Of a DNA stretch of 64,000 nucleotides, positions 16,221-23,804 are shown piece after piece. The stretch is from JAVDCA01 sp035293985 (GTDB taxonomy: Bacteria > Pseudomonadota > Alphaproteobacteria > Rhizobiales > Xanthobacteraceae), in assembly GCA_035293985.1 (NCBI GenBank), contig DATGLS010000045.1, positions 124,001 to 188,000 of the forward strand, in the 5' to 3' direction. The position numbers and the translations under genes were made by a program. The notes beneath the pieces are model-generated. The model had not been told where the DNA came from and did not search any database. It saw nothing but the letters and a program-made list of their open reading frames with translations. Numbering within the stretch: the stretch's first letter is position 1; every line of letters starts with the position of its first letter.

Positions 16221-18416
16221 TTGCGGGCCTCTTTGACACTGCCTTTGGGATTTCCGATGGTGGTCCCGTTATTTCAGCGCCCTTACGTTTGGAATGAAGA
16301 CAACCAGTGGGACCCTCTTTGGTCTGACGTCATCAGAGTGGCGGAACGGGTGCTCGATCCATCGTCTGGCAACGCCCCACACTTCCTTGGTGCCGTTGTT
16401 CTTCAACAGGTCCCCAAGAACACGGGACAAATGCAAGAGCGCACGATCATCGACGGGCAACAGCGCCTCACCACTCTGCAATTGCTGCTCAGCGCGCTAT
16501 ATTGCGAACTCCTTGCAGCGCAGGCCACTCAGCCAGCGATGCGGATCGAACCGCTAATAAGAAACTCAGAGCCGTTCTGGTCGAGCCCAGCGGATCAGTT
16601 CAAAGTTTGGCCGACCAACCGTGATCGGCCTGCCTTCAATGCCATCATGGGCGTGAAGCCGCCAGTTCAATATGACTCGATCGCCTATCGTAGCGAAAAA
16701 ATGGTGCAGGCTCATCATTTCTTTGCCTCCAAGGCTCGAGAATGGCTGTCGGCCGATGGTTCGAACGCGTTGCCGGCGCGCGCAGCAGCTCTGGAAACGG
16801 TTGTTAGGGATAGATTGCAGATGGTCGTTATAGACCTCGCGGCCGACGAGAACGCTCAGGAGATTTTTGAGACGCTCAACGCTCGCGGCGCCCCTCTTTC
16901 TGCTGCGGACCTCATCAAAAATTTTGTTTTTCAACGACTGCTTGAGACTACCGCGAATGTTGAAGATGCTTATCAAAAGTACTGGAAAGACTTCGAGACC
17001 GGGTTCTGGGAAAAGGAAATCAGTGTCGGACGATTGTTTCACCCGCGGTCGGCGATATTTTTAAATCACTGGCTGATTTCTCGCACAGGCAAGGAAGTCG
17101 TTGCGAAAGAGGTGTTTCATCAATTCAAAAGATTTTCTGATGACGCTCCTGTTAACATGACCGATCTTCTCCAACAAATCTACTTTGCTTCACAAGTGTA
17201 CCGGTCCTTCATTGACAGCGCCTCTAAGTTGACCGGTTCAATCGATCGATTGACGCTCTTCGCTTATCGGACCGGCGTTTTGGAGAGCGAGGTAGTGAAG
17301 CCCCTGATCTTGTGCCTCCTCGATCCATATGAAAAGCCGGTCCCACCGGCGCAGCTGCACAAAGCATTAGAGGTCTTGGAAAGCTGGATGGTTCGCCGGA
17401 TGCTCGTCCGCGCGACGACCAAGGGCTACAATCAGGTTTTTGCCGAAATGATTGCTTTCGTTCGTGCGAGCGATCGGACGACTGTGGGCAATGACATTGA
17501 GGCCTATTTGGCAAAGCAGAACATCGATCGATCCTACTGGCCTGACGACGAGGAGGTCCAACAGGAACTGCAAAACCTGCAAGCGTACCGGCGACTCCGT
17601 CGAGCGCGGCTAAGAATGGTGCTCGAAGCAACAGAGGATTACTTGCGTGGGTGGCAAGACAACAAAGAGGCGTTGGGACAAGAGCGGGTGGCGCGTGGGC
17701 ACCTCGCCATCGAACACATCATGCCTCGGCGGTGGCAGACCTTTTGGCCGCTAGCGACAGGTGACCGGGATGAGGTGAGGGATGCGCGTATCCATTTGCT
17801 GGGAAACCTGACACTGTTGACAAGTCGCTTGAACTCGAAGGTGTCAAATGGCCCATGGCTTGGAAATGATGGGAAACGGGCGGCCCTTAACAAGCATGAT
17901 GTTCTGTTGCTGAATCGAGGGATTGTAAAGGTTTCTTCCGGAGATTGGAGAGACAGCTGGACCGACGATCAGATTAAAGTCAGGACAGGTCAACTTTGTC
18001 GTATCATTCTCCAGATTTGGCCCGTCCCTAAGGGACATCGCTCCGGCTTTGCTTCTAAGGGCCCAAGGATATCGAAAGAAGTTGAACTCTCTGACCTGAT
18101 TGCGAGCGGCGCATTAAGCCCCGGCGCATCGCTTTTTCCGAAGCGTAAGAAGCATAGCGCCCGAGTGGCAATACTCCTGCCGGATGGCAGGCTTGAGGTC
18201 GAGGGCACTGCCTTCTTGCGCCCAACAGAGGCCGCCAGCTTCATCGTTGGAAAACGAACAAACGGCTGGAGCTTCTTCCTCGTGGATCAAGAGTCGAAGA
18301 AATCGCTTCGCGACCTTCGCCGAGAGTACATAGCGGGTTTGGCCGCAGATGCCGAGTACGACGAGGCCGAAGACGACAGCGACGAAGATGAGGACAGTGT
18401 GACCGACTCGGTGTGA
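16221..18416 (+). CDS. GmrSD-like modification-dependent nuclease (DUF262 + DUF1524) with C-terminal RAMA/DUF4357-like domain
   Basis: A 731-residue protein. DUF262 carries VVPLFQRPYVW (residues ~14-24) and DGQQRLTTLQLLLSAL (~78-93), the ParB-like NTPase motifs of GmrS. DUF1524 carries the HNH motif around EHIMPRRW (~497) with HLLGNLTLL (~526) and a downstream Asn/Lys. Residues ~622-706 (LSDLIASGALSPGASLF, GRLEVEGTAF, PTEAASFIVGKRTNGWSFF, SLRDLRREY) match the RAMA/DUF4357 pattern predicted to bind methyl-adenine DNA. An acidic tail ends it. GmrSD enzymes cut modified phage DNA. Start is unsure: TTG 16221 right after a stop, or ATG 16257. A/T-rich relative to neighbours. Confidence 0.85.
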   Translation: MRASLTLPLGFPMVVPLFQRPYVWNEDNQWDPLWSDVIRVAERVLDPSSGNAPHFLGAVVLQQVPKNTGQMQERTIIDGQQRLTTLQLLLSALYCELLAAQATQPAMRIEPLIRNSEPFWSSPADQFKVWPTNRDRPAFNAIMGVKPPVQYDSIAYRSEKMVQAHHFFASKAREWLSADGSNALPARAAALETVVRDRLQMVVIDLAADENAQEIFETLNARGAPLSAADLIKNFVFQRLLETTANVEDAYQKYWKDFETGFWEKEISVGRLFHPRSAIFLNHWLISRTGKEVVAKEVFHQFKRFSDDAPVNMTDLLQQIYFASQVYRSFIDSASKLTGSIDRLTLFAYRTGVLESEVVKPLILCLLDPYEKPVPPAQLHKALEVLESWMVRRMLVRATTKGYNQVFAEMIAFVRASDRTTVGNDIEAYLAKQNIDRSYWPDDEEVQQELQNLQAYRRLRRARLRMVLEATEDYLRGWQDNKEALGQERVARGHLAIEHIMPRRWQTFWPLATGDRDEVRDARIHLLGNLTLLTSRLNSKVSNGPWLGNDGKRAALNKHDVLLLNRGIVKVSSGDWRDSWTDDQIKVRTGQLCRIILQIWPVPKGHRSGFASKGPRISKEVELSDLIASGALSPGASLFPKRKKHSARVAILLPDGRLEVEGTAFLRPTEAASFIVGKRTNGWSFFLVDQESKKSLRDLRREYIAGLAADAEYDEAEDDSDEDEDSVTDSV

Positions 18417-18544
18417 TGCAGTCAGAATGCGGCTCGAAGGATTGCCGGATCGAGTACAGTAAACCGGCCGTCTTCTCGGCGTTTCCTCGCGAGCCGTCGC
18501 GGAGGGATTCGCCCCGCTACGGCGTCTTGGCGCTTTCCGCCCCT
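18417..18544. other. Gap after the defence genes
   Basis: No gene or clear terminator hairpin was found. The end of the degenerate antitoxin remnant on the minus strand cannot be fixed and may reach into this stretch. Confidence 0.4.
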
Positions 18545-18859
18545 CCCCCAGCTCCCCGAAATTCGGAATCACCACCCTCGCTTCCCCGAACCGCGCCGTG
18601 ATCTCCAACTCCGCCCAGCGCCTCGGTGTCGCGCCGCAGGTTGCTGTCATACATATCCGTCCGCCGTTCGAGCTTGGCGACCGCGGGCTGACCCTCCTTG
18701 AGCGCACGCGCCACGCTCCTCCTGCGAGCGCGCACGCGCCTGGCGCAGCTCGTGCAGCGCCATCTCGGCCAGCATCTCCTTCGTCGCCGCCGCGTTGCGC
18801 GCGCGCCGTTCCGGCGACATCCGCTGGCGCAAGTCGTCGAAAGGTCGATGGCCGCTCAT
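18545..18859 (-). pseudogene. Frameshifted XRE (HigA-type) antitoxin remnant
   Basis: Three minus-strand frames together reconstruct one XRE antitoxin. Frame one starts with the ATG at 18859 and reads FDDLRQRMSPERRAR ... LAEMALHELRQARARSQE. Frame two continues VARALKEGQPAVAKLERRTD then MYDSNLRRDTEALGG. Frame three ends AELEITARFGEARVVIPNFG. These blocks correspond in order to HigA-like proteins (QPAVAKLERRTDMY recognition helix). At least two frameshifts, near 18725 and near 18620, break it. The ATG overlaps the stop of the toxin remnant (ATGA, 18856-18859), the usual arrangement of such pairs. Confidence 0.8.
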
Positions 18860-19107
18860 TTGATCAGGCCTTCTCGTTCGAGCTCGGCGAGGTGGTCGTC
18901 ATAGAGACGATCGGCGAGCGCGATCATCTCCGCGTAGAAGCGGTTGTTGCCCGCCTTGTTGCCGCCGATCAGCAGGACTCATCCTGAGGTGCGCGCGCGC
19001 AGCGCATGCCTCGAAGGGTCGACGCGCCGCGGATCGAGGGCGTAGAAGATGCGGATCGGCTGCCCGCCGCCGTGCACCCGCAGCTCGCGCAAGTGCAGAT
19101 GCGCCTA
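18856..19107 (-). pseudogene. RelE/ParE (HigB-type) toxin remnant, truncated and interrupted by a palindrome
   Basis: Minus strand reads HLHLRELRVHGGGQPIRIFY then ALDPRRV, is interrupted, and resumes VLLIGGNKAGNNRFYAEMI, ALADRLYDDHLAELEREGLI, stop. The two parts are the middle and end of a HigB-like toxin. Between them, a family B palindrome (about 18977-19020) adds an in-frame TGA. The N-terminal half of the toxin is missing beyond 19107, next to a CTAGCTAG sequence. The gene is dead twice over, matching decay of its antitoxin. Confidence 0.82.
18977..19020. repeat. Family B palindrome inserted in the toxin remnant
   Basis: actcatcctgaggtgcgcgc and gcatgcctcgaagggtcga form the element. On the minus strand it reads through in phase with the toxin but contains TGA. 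Related copies lie at 3729, 8104 and 20414. Confidence 0.75.
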
Positions 19108-19254
19108 GCTAGCCTGCGATCCCGGACGAGTGGGCCTAAGCGCGATCCCGGAGCCCCCAGCCGGCACCAACGGGGATAGATTCTTTCCACTTGCCATCCC
19201 GCTCTTCCCTCGATAGGAACAAAAGAGGAATGATCCTACCGACAGGAGCCCCTC

Positions 19255-19857
19255 ATGCCTACCGCCCCCACCACCCTCCCCACCTCCGTGGCTCAATACC
19301 TCGGCCCCGCCCCCCTCAACCCCGGCGACGACGCCGCCGGCTACGACACCCTCCTCACGCGTCTCTTCGCCGAGGTCGGGCCGTGCAGCGTCATCGAGGA
19401 GGGCTGCCTGCGCGACGTCGCCGACACCATGTGGGACGCCGTGCGGCTGCGCCGGACCAAGGCGAAGCACATGACCATCTCGGCGGGCCGCGGCCTGCGC
19501 GAGGTCCTCGTCGAGATCGGCGTCTCGGGCAACGACGCCTACGACCTGTCCAAGGCCTGGGCCGCGCGCGAGCTTCAGGCGGTCGGCGAGGTCGAGGGGC
19601 TGCTCAATGCCGCCGGCCTCGACATGGGCCACGTGATGGCAAAGACGCTGACGTCGACCATGACCCACGTCCAGGGCATCGACCGCATGATCGCCGAGGT
19701 CGAGGCCCGCCGCGCCGCCCAGATCCGCGAGATCGCGCTCTACCGCGAGCCGAGCTTTGCGGCCCGGCTCCGCCGCGCGGTGGCGGCGGTCGAGGCGATC
19801 GCGCAAGAGGAGCCCGCGGCGCTGCCCGCGGCGGGTGATGCCGCGGTGGCCGCATGA
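19255..19857 (+). CDS. Conserved hypothetical protein, first of an overlapping pair
   Basis: Function not recognised. The 200-residue product is predicted soluble and mostly helical (ERxLRDVADTMWDAVRLRR-like block, then EVEGLLNAAGLDMGHVMAKT, and a coiled-coil-like end IDRMIAEVEARRAAQIREI). The ATG has a good site (AGGAG, about seven bases upstream). The following gene starts inside its last codons (ATGA overlap at 19854), so the pair is translationally coupled. Proteins of this appearance recur in several copies in Bradyrhizobium- and Methylobacterium-like genomes, from memory. The pair lies between a dead toxin-antitoxin locus and repeats, which suggests mobile or accessory DNA. Confidence 0.7.
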   Translation: MPTAPTTLPTSVAQYLGPAPLNPGDDAAGYDTLLTRLFAEVGPCSVIEEGCLRDVADTMWDAVRLRRTKAKHMTISAGRGLREVLVEIGVSGNDAYDLSKAWAARELQAVGEVEGLLNAAGLDMGHVMAKTLTSTMTHVQGIDRMIAEVEARRAAQIREIALYREPSFAARLRRAVAAVEAIAQEEPAALPAAGDAAVAA

Positions 19858-20360
19858 CCAGCGCCCGCAAGGCCTTCGCCAACCGCGTCAACGGGCGGCG
19901 CGGCTACGCGGCGAGGTCCGCCGCCGGAAAGGCGCGGCAGGCCGCGGCGGTCCGCCGCCACGGCCTTGTCCTGCCGGTGCTGCTCGACCCGGCGCTCGCG
20001 CCCGAGGTCGATACGCTCGCGCGCGAGATCGCCAAGTCGGTCGCGGGCCGGCCGGTGGATGAGGCCCGCCATGCCCTCGCGTGCAACGTCGCCGAGGCGA
20101 TGATAGACCTCTACCGCGTGCGCCTCGCCAAGCGCCCGCTCTCCATCGCGCTCGACGCCGATCCCTCGAATACGGCGACCCTCACGATGCTCGCGCGCCT
20201 CGCCCGCTACGAGCGGCGCGCCCTCTCGCGGCGCAAGTTCGCGACCCGCGAATTCCTCGCCGCCATCGCGGGCGCCGATCCGGCGGAACCGCTCCGGCTG
20301 CGGAAATTTCGCGTCCGCCGCCGCGTGTCCAATTTTGGCAGTGTCACCCAACTGGGATAA
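19854..20360 (+). CDS. Conserved hypothetical protein, second of the pair
   Basis: A 168-residue basic protein of unknown function, overlapping the previous gene by four bases. The start SARKAFANRVNGRRG ... AAGKARQAAAVRRHGL resembles the SxRKxxANRxNAxxSxGP-KTxxGKAxxxxNAxRHGL motif widespread in uncharacterised alphaproteobacterial proteins linked to mobile DNA. Here it is degenerate (STGPKT region reads YAARSA). The rest is helical, with ARYERRALSRRKFATREF like a basic nucleic-acid-binding surface. The last ten codons (SNFGSVTQLG) look unlike the rest and may reflect a shifted end. DNA binding is only a guess. Confidence 0.65.
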   Translation: MTSARKAFANRVNGRRGYAARSAAGKARQAAAVRRHGLVLPVLLDPALAPEVDTLAREIAKSVAGRPVDEARHALACNVAEAMIDLYRVRLAKRPLSIALDADPSNTATLTMLARLARYERRALSRRKFATREFLAAIAGADPAEPLRLRKFRVRRRVSNFGSVTQLG

Positions 20361-20413
20361 CAGCAATGATTTCAACCCCCGATTAAGGCCGCAACCTGCT
20401 CTCTCCCATGGTC

Positions 20414-20554
20414 CCGTCATCCTGAGGTGGCCGCGCTCTTGCGCAGCCCTCAAAGGGTGCCGGCCGAGGCGGCGCCGCAAGCGAGCAAGCGGCACCGCAG
20501 CGGCGTCGCCCTTCGATACTCGGCGCTGCGCGCCGAGCGCCTCAAAGGTGACGG
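20414..20554. repeat. Long family B palindrome
   Basis: Outer arms cgtcatcctgaggtgg and ctcaaaggtgacgg, with further inner symmetry (ggcgctgcgcgccgagcgcc; gcgcagccctcaaagggtg). It is the largest family B copy in the window. Confidence 0.65.
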
Positions 20555-20580
20555 TCGTGGGTTGAGCATGCTCGCTACTC

Positions 20581-20673
20581 CGTCATGCCCGGCCTTGTGC
20601 AGCCTTGTGCCGGGCATCCACGTCTTTGCCGCGAGGGAGACGTGGACGGCCGGGACAAGCCCGGCCATGACGG
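20581..20673. repeat. Family A palindrome
   Basis: cgtcatgcccggccttgtgc and gacaagcccggccatgacgg are outer arms; catccacgtcttt and gagacgtggac are inner arms. Confidence 0.85.
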
Positions 20674-20800
20674 GAGCAAAACCACAGCGATTTCAGCGCA
20701 TCGCCGGGCGCTCCCTGCCGCAGCGTCTGCCTGTTGCGTCGCGGCCCCTCTTCGTATTGGATCGCCGCCAACTCATCCCCAACCAGGACGACGCAACACA

Positions 20801-22636
20801 ATGGCAAAGCCGACCCCGCATGCTGCCCGCGCGGATGCCGCAAAAGACCACCGCGCCCATCCCGAGATCGCGGCGCTCGAGCGGCCCAATCCGGCCGGCA
20901 CCAACGCGCCCGGGTTCGGCTCCGACGTCGTCGCCGAGACGCTGCGCGACCTCGACATCCCGTACATCGCGCTGAACCCCGGAGCGAGCTACCGCGGCCT
21001 GCACGACAGCCTCGTCAACCACCTCGGCAACGCGGCGCCGCAAATGCTGCTCTGCCTGCACGAGGAAAGCGCGGTCGCGATCGCGCACGGCTACGCCAAG
21101 GTCACGGGCCGCGCCATGGCGGCCGCCGTGCACTCCAATGTCGGCCTGATGCACGGCACCATGGCGATCTTCAACGCCTGGTGCGACCGCATGCCGGTCC
21201 TCATCCTCGGCGCCACCGGCCCGGTCGACGCCGTCAAGCGCCGCCCCTGGATCGACTGGATCCACACCGCCCGCGACCAGGGGGCGCTGATCCGCCACTA
21301 TACCAAGTGGGACGACCAGCCCGCCTCGCCCGCGTCCGCGCGCGAAGGCCTGCTGCGCGCCTGGTGGATGGCGAACAGCCAGCCGCAGGGCCCGGTCTAC
21401 GTCAACCTCGACGCCGAGATGCAGGAGGCGAAGCTCCCCGAGCCGCTGCCGCCGATCGACGTCCACCGGTTCATCCCGCAAGTCGCCGCCGGGCCCGATC
21501 CGCACGTGGTCAAGCAGGCGGCCGCGATGCTCGCCGCCGCCAAGCACCCGCTGGTCCTCGCCGGCCGCCTCTCGCGCAGCCTCGACGACTGGCGCGCGCG
21601 TGTGGCTCTCGCGGAGGCGCTGGGCGCCCACGTCGCCACCAACACCAAAGTCGGCGCGGTGTTTCCGACCGACCATCCGCTGCACGTCTCCCCGCCCGGC
21701 AGCCACGTCACCGAGGAGCTGATCGCGGCGCTCAAAGCCGCCGACGTCATTCTGAGCCTCGACTGGGTCGATCTCGCCGGCAGCCTCAAGTCGGCCGGCG
21801 CCGGCGTCGACGCAAAGATCATCCAGGTGTCGCTCGACCAGAACCTGCACAACGGCTGGAGCATGGACCACCAGGGCCTGCCGCCGGTCGATCTCTTCAT
21901 CGCCGCCGACCCGGACGCGACCGTGCATGCGCTGCTCGAGGCGCTGCCGAAAAATGCCGCCAAGAAGCCGGGCATCGGCGTCGTGCCGCAGCCGAAGAAG
22001 GCGCGGGCGAAGAGCGAGAAGGCCGACGATCTCGCGGTCGAGGATCTCGCCCTGCACCTGCGCGAGGCGCTGGGCGAGCGCGAGGTCTGCCTCACCCACA
22101 TCTCGCTGTCGTGGCACGGATCGTGGTGGCACTTCCGCCACCCGCTCGACTACATCGGCTCCGACGGCGGCGGCGGCGTCGGCGGCGGCCCCGGCATCTC
22201 GGTCGGCGCCGCCCTCGCGCTCAAAGGAACCGGGCGCATGGCGGTCGGCGTGTGCGGCGACGGCGATTTCCTGATGAGCTGCACCGCGCTGTGGACCGCG
22301 GTGCATTACCGCATTCCTTTGCTGATCGTGGTCGCCAACAATCGCTCGTTCTACAACGACGAGGTCCACCAGGAGCGGATGGCGGTGCAGCGCAAGCGCC
22401 CGGTCGAGAACAAGTGGATCGGCCAGCGCATGGGCGACCCCGAGATCGATCTCGCCCAGATGGCGCGCGCCCAGGGCGCGCACGGCTTCGGCCCGGTGAC
22501 GAAGGTGGAAGACCTGCCGGCCGTCTACGCCAAGGCGATCGCCGCCGTCGAAGCCGGCGGCGTCGCCGTCGTCGACGTGCGGGTCAAGCCCGGCTACGGC
22601 CCCAACGTCGCCCGCGCCATGACGCGGCAGAGCTGA
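20801..22636 (+). CDS. Thiamine-diphosphate-dependent enzyme (acetolactate synthase / benzoylformate decarboxylase family)
   Basis: A 611-residue ThDP enzyme with the three usual domains. The N-terminal PYR domain has the activating Glu in LCLHEESAVAIAHGYAKVTG (residue ~87). The middle domain spans ~220-370. The C-terminal PP domain has the cofactor motif GDGDFLMSCTALW (~486) ending in NNRSFYND (~512). A Gly-rich run (SDGGGGVGGGPG) precedes it. The substrate is not clear: a 2-keto acid decarboxylase or carboligase is likely. It leads into a NitT/TauT-type ABC transporter on the same strand, so it probably acts on the imported compound. The ATG at 20801 was chosen because upstream frame is repeat-derived. 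Confidence 0.88.
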   Translation: MAKPTPHAARADAAKDHRAHPEIAALERPNPAGTNAPGFGSDVVAETLRDLDIPYIALNPGASYRGLHDSLVNHLGNAAPQMLLCLHEESAVAIAHGYAKVTGRAMAAAVHSNVGLMHGTMAIFNAWCDRMPVLILGATGPVDAVKRRPWIDWIHTARDQGALIRHYTKWDDQPASPASAREGLLRAWWMANSQPQGPVYVNLDAEMQEAKLPEPLPPIDVHRFIPQVAAGPDPHVVKQAAAMLAAAKHPLVLAGRLSRSLDDWRARVALAEALGAHVATNTKVGAVFPTDHPLHVSPPGSHVTEELIAALKAADVILSLDWVDLAGSLKSAGAGVDAKIIQVSLDQNLHNGWSMDHQGLPPVDLFIAADPDATVHALLEALPKNAAKKPGIGVVPQPKKARAKSEKADDLAVEDLALHLREALGEREVCLTHISLSWHGSWWHFRHPLDYIGSDGGGGVGGGPGISVGAALALKGTGRMAVGVCGDGDFLMSCTALWTAVHYRIPLLIVVANNRSFYNDEVHQERMAVQRKRPVENKWIGQRMGDPEIDLAQMARAQGAHGFGPVTKVEDLPAVYAKAIAAVEAGGVAVVDVRVKPGYGPNVARAMTRQS

Positions 22637-22668
22637 CGGAGACGCGATGCGGCAGATCCACATTCTCC

Positions 22669-22755
22669 ATCATGGCCCGGCTTGTCCCGGGCATCCACGT
22701 CTTCCTTCGCTTGCGGCAAAGACGTGGATGGCCGGGACAAGCCCGCCCATGACGG
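22669..22755. repeat. Family A palindrome between ThDP enzyme and ATPase genes
   Basis: catggcccggcttgtcccgg and ccgggacaagcccgcccatg form the outer arms; ccacgtctt and aagacgtgg the inner. It ends 17 bases before the ATPase start and may attenuate read-through within the cluster. Confidence 0.85.
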
Positions 22756-22771
22756 AGCAAGGTGCGATCTC

Positions 22772-23626
22772 ATGGTGACGGCCGCCACCAATCTGCGCGC
22801 CGAAGCGCCGCGTCCGGCCGACGCCATCCTGGTCGTCGACGACGTCTCCAAGCGCTTCGACACCCCCGAGGGCCCGATCGTCGCGGTCGACCGCATGTCG
22901 TTCAACGTCGCGCCGGGCGAATTCCTCGCCGTGATCGGCCCGTCCGGCTGCGGCAAGTCCACCCTCTTCAACATCATCGGCGGCCTCGTCGAGGCCTATG
23001 AGGGCCGCATCACGGTCGCGGGCGAGACCATCGCGGGGCCGCACGCCGCGATCGGCATGGTCTTCCAGGAGGAGTCCACCTTCCCGTGGCGCAGCGTGCT
23101 CGAGAACGTCGCCTTCCCGCTCGAGGTCGCGGGTGTCGCGAAAGCCGAGCGCCACGACCGCGCCCGCCACTTCATCAAGATGGTCGGCCTCGACGGCTTC
23201 GAGAAGCGCTACCCGGCCGAGCTCTCCGGCGGCATGCGCCAGCGCGTCTCGATGGCGCGCACGCTCGCGTCGCAGCCGAAGATCCTGCTGATGGACGAGC
23301 CCTTCGCCGCCCTCGACGAGCAGACGCGGCTCCTGCTCGGCGACAAGGTTTTGCAGATCCAGCAGCAGCTCAAGCAGACCACGCTGCTCATCACCCACAA
23401 CATCACCGAGGCCGTCCAGCTCGCCGACCGCATCCTGGTGATGACGTATCGCCCCGGCAAGCTCAAGCGCATGGTCGACATCACGCTCCCGCGCCCGCGC
23501 TCCTCCGAGATCGTCTCCAGCGAAGCCTTCGGCCGCTACGTCGCGCAAATCTGGTCGGATCTGCGCGAGGAAGCGAGCCGCGGCATGCTCGACGACGAAA
23601 CCCACCTGCGCGCGAGCGGCGGGTAG
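22772..23626 (+). CDS. ABC transporter ATP-binding protein, NitT/TauT (SsuB/TauB) class
   Basis: A 284-residue cytoplasmic ATPase. Walker A GPSGCGKST is near residues 56-64, the Q-loop in VFQEESTFPW, signature LSGGMRQRVS near 151, Walker B ILLMDEPFAALD near 171-182, H-loop ITHNITEAV. The LDEQTR and ITHNxxEAxxLADR segments are typical of nitrate/sulfonate/taurine importers. It is followed by two permease genes in the same direction. Starts upstream of the ATG at 22772 would be encoded by the family A palindrome and are rejected. The substrate is inferred only from the linked ThDP enzyme and binding protein. Confidence 0.93.
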   Translation: MVTAATNLRAEAPRPADAILVVDDVSKRFDTPEGPIVAVDRMSFNVAPGEFLAVIGPSGCGKSTLFNIIGGLVEAYEGRITVAGETIAGPHAAIGMVFQEESTFPWRSVLENVAFPLEVAGVAKAERHDRARHFIKMVGLDGFEKRYPAELSGGMRQRVSMARTLASQPKILLMDEPFAALDEQTRLLLGDKVLQIQQQLKQTTLLITHNITEAVQLADRILVMTYRPGKLKRMVDITLPRPRSSEIVSSEAFGRYVAQIWSDLREEASRGMLDDETHLRASGG

Positions 23627-23649
23627 CGATGCCTGTGCCGACGCACCTT

Positions 23650-23782
23650 CGTCATGGCCGGGCTCGTCCCGGCCACCCACGTCTTGCTTTGCGCTTTCGT
23701 CATGCCCGCGAATGCGGGCATCCACGTCTTTCTTTCCTTGCGGCAAAGACGTGGATGGCCGGGACGAGCCCGGCCATGACGG
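23650..23782. repeat. Nested family A palindromes
   Basis: One family A element (outer arms cgtcatggccgggctcgtcc and cgggacgagcccggccatga) carries a second partial copy (cgtcatgcccgcgaatgcgg) in its centre. It lies between ATPase and permease genes. Confidence 0.85.
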
Positions 23783-23804
23783 CGTGGTGGGACGCGAGAA
23801 TCAT

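Larger units (their letters stand above)
20361..20800. other. Intergenic region packed with family B and family A palindromes
   Basis: No gene is supported. A long family B element (20414-20554) and a family A element (20581-20673) fill most of it. The promoter of the ThDP enzyme gene would have to lie after 20673; AGGACG (20785) is the nearest ribosome-site-like sequence. Confidence 0.6.

Noticed and set aside
8478..18416. Prophage or integrative element containing the defence genes
   Set aside because: No integrase, phage structural gene, tRNA attachment site or matching direct repeats were seen at the edges, so only an island is claimed.
20693..22663. A 656-codon minus-strand frame opposite the ThDP enzyme
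   Set aside because: Composition is antisense-like (HVDD, GRDRA runs) and the opposite frame carries intact ThDP motifs.
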